Shown here one piece after another: positions 53,848 to 59,256 of a DNA stretch of 59,256 nucleotides. The stretch is from Acidobacteriota bacterium (GTDB lineage: Bacteria > Acidobacteriota > Aminicenantia > Aminicenantales > Aminicenantaceae): contig DAOVDI010000003.1 of assembly GCA_030669585.1 (NCBI GenBank), positions 1 through 59,256 of the forward strand, read 5' to 3'. How positions within the stretch are numbered: the stretch's first letter is position 1; the number at the start of each line of letters is the position of its first letter. The notes under the pieces are model-generated. The model ran no database searches. It was not told the DNA's origin and worked only from the letters and a program-made list of their open reading frames with translations. The translations under genes and the position numbers were made by a program.

Positions 53848-53982
53848 ATCGGCATTTTTTACCCTTCGGGCGAGCCGATCTCACCGTAGTGGCTTCGTCG
53901 TGTTCCGTTCGCAGTATATAAATACAGCTTCACGAACCACTCCTTGCAGCTACGGCAATCTCGACCCGTGAATAAAGCAGGC
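53848..53982 (+). repeat. Structured intergenic repeat, copy 3 (full length)
   Basis: Hairpin one pairs ATCGGC (53848-53853) with GCCGAT (53874-53879) around CCC/GGG. Hairpin two pairs CCGTAG (53884-53889) with CTACGG (53950-53955) outside and GTTCG (53907-53911) with CGAAC (53933-53937) inside, and TGG/CCA extends the middle. It ends in a CTCGACCCGTGAATAAAGCAGG-like tail. The outer stem uses quite different bases from copy 2a, yet both pair. No protein-coding frame runs through it. Confidence 0.82.
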
Positions 53983-54019
53983 TCTCTGAATTATTCATAA
54001 AAACTGGCCGATACGTTGA

Positions 54020-54130
54020 AAAAAAGGGTTCAAGGAATCAAGGGTTCGAGAAGAGGCCAAAGGCCAATGCAAAAGAGGCCCAAAGGCGGCTAACGCCTGC
54101 GAGAAAAGCGAGAAAGGGTGAAGGCGAGAA
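54020..54130 (+). repeat. Purine-rich short direct repeats
   Basis: AAGGGTTCAAGGAATCAAGG and GTTCGAG repeat a short CAAGG-type unit, then AGAGGCCAAAGGC (54053 onward) and AGAGGCCCAAAGGC (54074 onward) form a direct repeat. GAGAAAAGCGAGAAA and GGCGAGAAAAGCC follow. No gene is supported here. The CTAGAACCCTAGACCCC/CTTGAATCCT motif at 14880-14906 is a related unit in the other orientation. Confidence 0.55.
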
Positions 54131-54139
54131 AAGCCAGAA

Positions 54140-54308
54140 TAAGAGAAGAGGCCAAGGACAGCTTAGCCCAAAGTCATTTAATTTACGTCATTCCCGTGCA
54201 AACGGGAATCCAGTCTATCTTTTTTTTATACTGGATTCCCACTTTCGTGGGAATGACGTCTTACATTGACCTTTCACCTTTGGCCTTTCGCCTCTTTTCT
54301 TATTTCGA
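54140..54308. repeat. Foldback element with nested inverted repeats (MITE-like)
   Basis: The core pairs 54186-54214 (CGTCATTCCCGTGCAAACGG onward) with 54230-54258 (ACTGGATTCCC to GAATGACG), separated by a T-rich 15-base loop. Outside it, AATAAGAGAAGAGGC near 54149 pairs imperfectly with GCCTCTTTTCTTATT near 54289-54304, so the whole is an interrupted palindrome of about 170 bp. It is followed by three ATAGACTT-type direct repeats (54313-54350). Similar CGTCATTCCC hairpins occur dispersed in many bacterial genomes. It has no coding capacity for a transposase. Confidence 0.7.
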
Positions 54309-54411
54309 CTTCGATAGACTTCTATGGACCTCAATAGACTTCAATAGACTGTTTTCCCTTGGCCTTTCCTCGACTCGTGAATTTTGTGACGATTCAATTT
54401 TCCCGGCGAAA

Positions 54412-55215
54412 ATGTTAGAATCAATTCTCATGATCAAAGACCCGTCGGCAAGGATAACTTATAGACGAAATTGGGGGGATTATTATCTCATCAGAATAAC
54501 ATCGCCCGAGATCGCGCAAAAAGCGCTACCTGGGCAGTTTATTATGGCCAGGGTTTCTGACAGGTCCGTCCCCCTGCTCAGGCGTCCATTCAGCATCCAT
54601 TCCAGGGAGGGGGACAGCCTGGAGATATTTTTCCAATCATCCGGGATCGGGACAACTCTCCTTGCCGGGAAAAAAGAGGGAGAAGACCTGGATATTTTAG
54701 GGCCTTTAGGAAATGGATTCGATATAAAGAACGGGATCGGAAAAAAAAGAGCGACTGCTGTCGGCGGAGGGCGCGGCATTGCGCCGATTTACTTTCTAGC
54801 CCAAGAACTTCTGGCCATGGGTTCGGATGTCACAGTATTTTACGGTGGGAAGACCGCCCGGGATCTTCCTCTAAAGGAGCGTTTTGAGGCAAAAAATTTA
54901 CGCCTCATGTGTTCCACGGAGGATGGATCGTTAGGATTCAGAGGATTTGTGACCGGGCTGTTTGAATCCAAAATGGACCAATTAAATCCTGAGATTGTTT
55001 TTGCCTGCGGGCCTGATCTAATGATGGAGGAGATAGCCGGAATCACCAAAAAAAATGGCATTCCTGCCCAACTGTCCCTTGAATCTATTATGGGATGCGG
55101 ATTCGGGGCGTGCTGGGGTTGCGTGAAAAAGATTCGAATGTCCGGGGCTGAAGAATGGACGAAAATCTGCCAGGAAGGACCGGTTTTTCCTGCTGACAGG
55201 ATTATATGGGAATAA
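54412..55215 (+). CDS. pyrK: Dihydroorotate dehydrogenase electron transfer subunit
   Basis: The protein (267 residues) carries electrons from PyrD to NAD+ through FAD and a 2Fe-2S cluster. LPGQFIMARVSDRSVPLLRR and PFSIHSREGD bind FAD, GGGRGIAPIYFLAQEL binds nucleotide, and the cluster cysteines are in MGCGFGACWGCVKKI and TKICQEGPVF (C-x(4)-C-x(2)-C...C). The open frame runs back to 54118, but that part is translated foldback repeat. ATG 54412 or ATG 54430 is the true start; neither has a good ribosome binding site. PyrD follows after 6 bp. Confidence 0.92.
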   Translation: MLESILMIKDPSARITYRRNWGDYYLIRITSPEIAQKALPGQFIMARVSDRSVPLLRRPFSIHSREGDSLEIFFQSSGIGTTLLAGKKEGEDLDILGPLGNGFDIKNGIGKKRATAVGGGRGIAPIYFLAQELLAMGSDVTVFYGGKTARDLPLKERFEAKNLRLMCSTEDGSLGFRGFVTGLFESKMDQLNPEIVFACGPDLMMEEIAGITKKNGIPAQLSLESIMGCGFGACWGCVKKIRMSGAEEWTKICQEGPVFPADRIIWE

Positions 55216-55221
55216 ATCATC

Positions 55222-56133
55222 ATGACTGACTTATCTGTTGACCTGGGTTTCATCAAACTAAAGAACCCTGTGATCGCTGCAAGCGGCACTTTTGGCTATG
55301 GTTTGGAGTTTGCTCCTTTCATGGACTTGAAAAAGCTGGGTGGTTTTGTCGTCAAAGGCCTCTATTTTTCTCCCCGGGAAGGAAATCCTCCTCCCCGGAT
55401 CGCAGAGACTCCGAGTGGTATGATCAATGCCATTGGTTTACAGGGAGTAGGCGTGAAAAACTTTGCGGATGAGATCCTCCCTGAGTTGAAAAAGTACGAT
55501 ACATCGGTTTTCATCAATGTCTGCGGTGAGGACGAGGAAGAATATGCCAGGGTCGTCGATTTTCTGAACGGTCTTGAAGGAATTGCCGCGTATGAGCTGA
55601 ATATTTCCTGCCCGAATGTAAAAAAAGAAGGGAAGTGCCCGGCTCAGGATCCGGAGGCGACATATTCCGTCGTCAAACGGGTGAAAGAAATAAGCCGGTG
55701 CCCTGTCATCACCAAGCTTTCCCCTAATGTCACAGACATCGTGGAAATTGCACAAAGCGCTGAAGAGGCCGGTTCAGATGCAATATCCCTGGTCAACACT
55801 TTTCTGGCCATGGCGATAGACATCGAAACACAAAAAACAAAGATTGCCAATGTGTTCGGTGGGCTCAGCGGTCCGGCCATCAAGCCTCTTGCCGTTCGGA
55901 TGGTCTTTCAGGCAGCGTCAGTCGTCAATATCCCGGTTTTGGGTATGGGGGGTATTGCAACCGGCGGGGATGCGGTTGAGTTCATGCTGGCCGGAGCATC
56001 TGCTGTACAAGTTGGAACAGCCAACTTCATTGATCCGGACGCAACAATTCAAATCATCCGCGAGATAGAAACCTACTGCAAAAACCAAAATATTGACAGG
56101 GTCGAGGAGATCATAGGAAAAGTCCAAATTTGA
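55222..56133 (+). CDS. pyrD: Dihydroorotate dehydrogenase, class IB catalytic subunit
   Basis: The enzyme oxidises dihydroorotate to orotate with FMN in pyrimidine synthesis. The 303-residue barrel has NPVIAASGTFGYG, INAIGLQGVG, the catalytic Cys in ELNISCPNVKKEG, ITKLSPNVTDI, and VLGMGGIATGGDAVEFMLAG for phosphate binding. The Cys rather than Ser base and the adjacent pyrK identify class IB, which reduces NAD+. It is 17 bp upstream of pyrF. Confidence 0.96.
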   Translation: MTDLSVDLGFIKLKNPVIAASGTFGYGLEFAPFMDLKKLGGFVVKGLYFSPREGNPPPRIAETPSGMINAIGLQGVGVKNFADEILPELKKYDTSVFINVCGEDEEEYARVVDFLNGLEGIAAYELNISCPNVKKEGKCPAQDPEATYSVVKRVKEISRCPVITKLSPNVTDIVEIAQSAEEAGSDAISLVNTFLAMAIDIETQKTKIANVFGGLSGPAIKPLAVRMVFQAASVVNIPVLGMGGIATGGDAVEFMLAGASAVQVGTANFIDPDATIQIIREIETYCKNQNIDRVEEIIGKVQI

Positions 56134-56150
56134 TAGAAGAGGCATAGAGA

Positions 56151-56876
56151 ATGATAAACAATCGGGATTTGGCCGGACGGATTATTGTGGCCCTGGATGT
56201 CGGGGATAAAGAAGCAGCTTTTTCTCTGGTGCGTGAACTGGAATTTGCAAAAACCTTTAAAGTCGGGTTAAAGCTTTTTACTGCCGAAGGACCTTCTTTT
56301 CTCCGGGCCCTAAGAGCACAGGGCAAGGATGTGTTTCTCGACTTAAAACTGCATGATATTCCCAACACTGTTTCTGAGACCGTTAAGGTCTGCACACGCT
56401 ATGGCGCTCATTTGATGACTCTTCATGCATCCGGCGGGAGAGATATGATGAACCGGGCCGCAGATGCCGCGCGTTCCGAGGCGGAGAATCAAGGGCTTCC
56501 TAAACCAAGTCTGCTGGCTGTAACTGTTTTGACAAGCCTGAATGACAGATCCATCCAGGAGATCGGAATATCGACAGATACAAAAGAGCAGGTCATAAAA
56601 CTGGCAAAACTGGCTGAAGATTCGGGCATGGATGGAATTGTCTGCTCACCCTGGGAGATCGAAATCGTTAAAAAAGAAACCGGTCAGGACTTTCTTGTTG
56701 TATCACCGGGAATCCGTCCTGCCTGGTCATCTGCACATGACCAGAAAAGAATAATGACGCCTTCACAGGCAATAGAAAAAGGCGCGGATTACATAGTCAT
56801 AGGACGGCCGATAATTGCCGCGCCTTCACCTTCGGAAGCTTTTGATAAGATCGTTCGCGAAATAAAAGATCAGTAA
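56151..56876 (+). CDS. pyrF: Orotidine 5'-phosphate decarboxylase
   Basis: The 241-residue enzyme makes UMP from OMP. IIVALDVGDKEAA, the catalytic D-x-K-x(2)-D-I in FLDLKLHDIPNTV, and VVSPGIRPAWSSAHDQKR with YIVIGRPII show an intact group I active site. It completes the pyrK-pyrD-pyrF unit and ends overlapping the convergent Yip1 gene by 7 bp. The remaining pyrimidine genes are not in this window. Confidence 0.96.
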   Translation: MINNRDLAGRIIVALDVGDKEAAFSLVRELEFAKTFKVGLKLFTAEGPSFLRALRAQGKDVFLDLKLHDIPNTVSETVKVCTRYGAHLMTLHASGGRDMMNRAADAARSEAENQGLPKPSLLAVTVLTSLNDRSIQEIGISTDTKEQVIKLAKLAEDSGMDGIVCSPWEIEIVKKETGQDFLVVSPGIRPAWSSAHDQKRIMTPSQAIEKGADYIVIGRPIIAAPSPSEAFDKIVREIKDQ

Positions 56877-57472
56877 AACCTGCTGCTCCCTATTCCGCCG
56901 ACTGCAAAGATCGCTCCCATGATGAGCATTATAACTCCCATAAGCACGATGTAGATGACGATGCTGACAAGCAGATAACCTACAATCTTGTCTTTGGGTG
57001 TTCCCATCAAAGGTGAATTAAAACCCAGGTACAGGACATAAAAAGCATAAAAGCTGGCCAATAGTACCAGGATGCTGAGAAAAGGGATGATGTGGAGCAC
57101 GCCTGCCACCCATACTGGAGTCATGCTGTAAACAGCCAGTTTCATGGCATTGACAGCATCAGCTTTTGATGAGAATGTAGGTGCAAGAGCATTGATCACG
57201 ATCCCAAATACATATACAGTAGCCAGGGTAAATACATATGTGAGAATAGCATAGATCAATGCAGTCCCGATATTGTACCTGTACCATCCAATAAACGGAA
57301 CTCTTCGGCCGATCAAGCCCATACCGATAAACTGAGCAACAGCAGGAATAGCTGCCAGTATCATGGCATATGAAGTGAACAGCTCAACGATCTTTGGAGA
57401 TTCAGACTTGATCTTGTCCCACTCTTCTTTGGGTTTTAGTATTATTCCTTGTGCACGTGATACTAAATCCAT
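56870..57472 (-). CDS. Yip1-family membrane protein
   Basis: The 200-residue protein begins MDLVSRAQGIILKPKEEWDK, the typical N-terminus of bacterial Yip1 proteins, and has about five membrane helices (near 35, 70, 110, 140 and 170) ending in a short FAVGGIGSSRFY tail. AGGAGG lies a few bases upstream of the ATG, and a near-consensus promoter at 57505-57533 drives it alone. Its role is unknown; it is not next to transporter genes, unlike the Yip1 protein at 28018. Confidence 0.85.
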   Translation of the reverse strand: MDLVSRAQGIILKPKEEWDKIKSESPKIVELFTSYAMILAAIPAVAQFIGMGLIGRRVPFIGWYRYNIGTALIYAILTYVFTLATVYVFGIVINALAPTFSSKADAVNAMKLAVYSMTPVWVAGVLHIIPFLSILVLLASFYAFYVLYLGFNSPLMGTPKDKIVGYLLVSIVIYIVLMGVIMLIMGAIFAVGGIGSSRFY

Positions 57473-57504
57473 CCGGGTCCTCCTATATATCTTAATTTGA
57501 TAGC

Positions 57505-57533
57505 ACTATATATTTTTATATTTTGGTTGTCAA
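57505..57533 (-). promoter_or_regulatory. Near-consensus sigma-70 promoter for the Yip1 gene
   Basis: Minus-strand TTGACA (57528-57533), exactly 17 bp, TATAGT (57505-57510). Transcription would start near 57498, leaving a leader of about 25 bp that contains the AGGAGG ribosome binding site. It is the best promoter match in the window and lies about 30 bp downstream of the tRNA-Cys gene. Confidence 0.75.
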
Positions 57534-57563
57534 CAGAATCCATTTTCAGGTTTGAAAGTCTAT

Positions 57564-57639
57564 TGGAGGCGCGGGTCGGATTCGAACCGACGAATCGAGG
57601 TTTTGCAGACCCCTCCCTTAACCACTTGGGTACCGCGCC
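57564..57639 (-). tRNA. tRNA-Cys (GCA anticodon), CCA encoded
   Basis: On the minus strand the acceptor stem GGCGCGG (57639-57633) pairs with CCGCGCC (57574-57568). The anticodon loop CTGCAAA carries GCA, and the T arm is GTCGG-TTCGAAT-CCGAC. Discriminator T at 57567 is followed by an encoded CCA (57566-57564). The D stem is short (CCC/GGG). A protein frame across it (RVGFEPTN...) is a false reading of the tRNA. Confidence 0.93.
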
Positions 57640-57813
57640 TTACTGCCATAAAAAAGGAGCCGTGACATCTGTTTCCGAATCAGCGAGTGGCGAGTTGTCA
57701 GGCATTTGATATTCTATCGAAAAACTGGGATTGTGTCCAATCAAACTGTTAACTGCTTCAATCCGCTAAATATCCTGTTCCCTCCTCTTGAGCTCTCTAA
57801 CTACTTATCGGCC

Positions 57814-58929
57814 TCAATAATTCCAGGTAACCTTGTATCGTTTGACGAATTGGTAGCCGTCTTCGTCTTCTTCAATGGTGTAGAGCCTATTTTTCTTCCA
57901 AATTTGTGGCTGAACTTTGAGTGGAATTTTGGCTATATATCTTCCCTCTGAGTCAAAAACGTCATAATAAAAACCATTTTCATTTAATATTTTTTCATAG
58001 GTATGAACAAAAATCCTATCCTCATCATCAATAGTAAAATTTCTATAAGCATTGTAATAATCATCCCATACTATTTTTACTCCCGGTGAGACTTTGTCAT
58101 ATCCTCCAAATCTCTCTTTTATACAATTGTCTTTGTCATCTTGAGTAATTCTGACAGGATTATAATCTTTGATGATTTTCTTAATTAATATTCCTTCTGA
58201 GTTGATAATATTCAATTCATATTTATCAGGGAACCCCCAAATCACATTTCCTTCATATGTAATTTCCCAAGAAGCCCGTGGAAAGAATGGGTTGAGATTT
58301 GGGAATTTTAATATATCTGTGGAAAATATTTTCAAGACTTCTTTCAATCGGGAATCAAACTTTTTTAACATATAAGTTACTTTCTTATCCGTGATTAAAT
58401 GAGCAGCTACTATTTGTTCTTTTTGATCAACTTTTGGGCCACCAAAAAAAGTCATATTTGTCTGGGATACTGAACGTTTAAATATTCCATTTAAAGAAAA
58501 AAAATGAAGCTGACGTGCCCCAGTATCATTCACGAGTATCTCCTTCTGGGGTGTCAAATAAATCTGAGAAGGGCGTTGAAATTCACCTGGTCCCTGTCCT
58601 TTTCGTCCAATTGTATTTACATGTTTGCCTGATTTATCAAATACTTTAATATTAGTTTCCTTGTAATCAAGGACAAATATTCTTCCTTCAGAATCTACAT
58701 CTAGATCTCTTACTTCTGAAAATATATAATCTTCGCTTCCTTTTGTTTTTCCTATGATAAATTCTTCTTCAATGCTGAATACTTCTTCCCCATACATCGG
58801 CTCTTTGGGATTTTTGACGATTGTCACCCCATCAACGACTTCTATTGATCCCTTCCATTCAGCTTTTTGTTTGTTCCAGGAAATAAATAATAAAAGAATG
58901 ACAGGTATAAAAAAAATGCTTTTTTTCAT
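57814..58929 (-). CDS. 6-bladed beta-propeller (NHL-like) exported protein
   Basis: The 371-residue protein has a short signal or anchor (about 4-18). Propeller blades follow from about 60 to 365, with repeat units such as RDLDVDSEGRIFVLDYKETN, KVFDKSGKHVNTIGRKGQG and PGEFQRPSQIYLTP. NHL-like propellers bind ligands or partners at the cell surface; large families of them occur in Aminicenantes-like genomes (recalled, not checked). AGGGGGATGAG precedes the start. A weak promoter (TTAAAG, 17 bp, TATAAA) is just upstream. The gene looks richer in A and T than its neighbours. The 209 bp between it and tRNA-Gly show no other feature. Confidence 0.85.
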   Translation of the reverse strand: MKKSIFFIPVILLLFISWNKQKAEWKGSIEVVDGVTIVKNPKEPMYGEEVFSIEEEFIIGKTKGSEDYIFSEVRDLDVDSEGRIFVLDYKETNIKVFDKSGKHVNTIGRKGQGPGEFQRPSQIYLTPQKEILVNDTGARQLHFFSLNGIFKRSVSQTNMTFFGGPKVDQKEQIVAAHLITDKKVTYMLKKFDSRLKEVLKIFSTDILKFPNLNPFFPRASWEITYEGNVIWGFPDKYELNIINSEGILIKKIIKDYNPVRITQDDKDNCIKERFGGYDKVSPGVKIVWDDYYNAYRNFTIDDEDRIFVHTYEKILNENGFYYDVFDSEGRYIAKIPLKVQPQIWKKNRLYTIEEDEDGYQFVKRYKVTWNY

Positions 58930-59138
58930 CTCATCCCCCTTGTAAAGATTTTATACGGAGAACGCATAAGCGCTTTAAGTGATATGGCTGAAGATTTCGG
59001 ATAATTGGTGAAGTATAGGGGTAAAAAGAACCTTCCCTCAAAAACGATTAAAACATCCATCCCTTTGCTGATAGATAGCAGCAAATTCCATGCCAGCTTG
59101 CCCCCCTCCTAAGCGACTTAAAAAATAAGAGGAAAATC

Positions 59139-59213
59139 TGGAGCGGACGAAGGGATTTGAACCCTCGACCTTCTGCTTGGCAAGCAGACGTTCTACCACT
59201 GAACTACGCCCGC
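59139..59213 (-). tRNA. tRNA-Gly (GCC anticodon), CCA encoded
   Basis: On the minus strand the 5' arm GCGGGCG (59213-59207) pairs with CGTCCGC (59149-59143), allowing one G-U pair. The D arm has AGTTCAGTGGTAGAA, the anticodon loop is CTTGCCAAG with GCC, and the T arm GAGGG-TTCAAAT-CCCTT. Discriminator T at 59142 is followed by encoded CCA (59141-59139). Its right end is 43 bp from the window edge. Confidence 0.95.
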
Positions 59214-59256
59214 TCAATCAGGGCTGAAAATAATTCATGAGCCAGACTATCAAAAA

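Noticed and set aside
54118..54411. N-terminal extension of pyrK
   Set aside because: The frame is open, but the translation (VIPVQTGIQ...WIPTFVGMT) is the typical false peptide of CGTCATTCCC inverted repeats and has no PyrK counterpart.
57497..57709. 70-residue plus-strand frame
   Set aside because: It reads through the tRNA-Cys gene (RVGFEPTN...LGTAP) and is not a protein gene.
1..59256. CRISPR array, phage or complete insertion sequence
   Set aside because: No regularly spaced repeats, integrase, capsid or transposase genes are present; the repeats found are short, intergenic and non-coding.

Overview
The window is about 59 kb from a diderm (Gram-negative type) bacterium. The evidence is a TolC-like outer-membrane channel, an EnvC / S41 / YibQ envelope operon and many exported proteins. 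Gene content (a signalling cluster with a VWA protein of the acidobacterial kind, DUF4388, Yip1 proteins beside ABC transporter genes, and a 6-bladed beta-propeller lipoprotein-like protein) recalls Acidobacteriota and Aminicenantes-like lineages. That is an inference from gene content; no rRNA is present to test it. PPDK and a PyrK/PyrD class IB pair are compatible with an anaerobic lifestyle.

Layout. 1-330: paired copies of a structured intergenic repeat, then a promoter. 331-6924: a plus-strand phospho-signalling cluster (FHA membrane protein, PP2C phosphatase, VWA protein, TPR-containing Ser/Thr kinase, membrane-anchored protein). It runs straight into an export module without an ATPase (TolC, adaptor, MacB-type permease; 6946-11099). 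11110-14621 (minus): EnvC-like activator, an S41 protein whose catalytic Ser and Lys are both substituted, and a YibQ-type deacetylase. 14622-14998: more repeats. 15279-22578 (minus): ffh, then rpsP-khpA-rimM-trmD-rplS-rnhB, a TPR protein and a sigma-54 activator; rimM is split by a frameshift at an A9/T9 tract. 22719-24543: accB-accC. 24550-25924 (minus): a LecA-like secreted protein and an inositol monophosphatase. 26073-28725: adaptor, ABC ATPase and Yip1 protein with no permease. 28784-35804: NhaC antiporter, DUF4388 protein, a 27-residue membrane peptide, miaA, hflX, an SLH-like TPR lipoprotein and a pgsA-like gene. 35822-42652 (minus): a polysaccharide locus with an initiating sugar transferase and five glycosyltransferases. 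42710-46394 (minus): an HDAC-family protein and ppdK. 46619-52451: two large secreted proteins, a transglutaminase-fold protein and a LamG/CARDB protein. 52488-53684 (minus): an aminotransferase. 53685-54411: repeats and a foldback element. 54412-56876: pyrK-pyrD-pyrF. Then a Yip1 membrane protein, tRNA-Cys(GCA), a beta-propeller protein and tRNA-Gly(GCC).

The points most worth following are the repeat family whose copies differ by compensating stem changes, the apparent S41 pseudoprotease between EnvC and YibQ, the FHA/PP2C/kinase cluster with repeated Asp-Thr motifs that could be phospho-docking sites, the secreted transglutaminase/LamG pair, the broken rimM, and promoter-to-start spacings suggesting leaderless transcripts.
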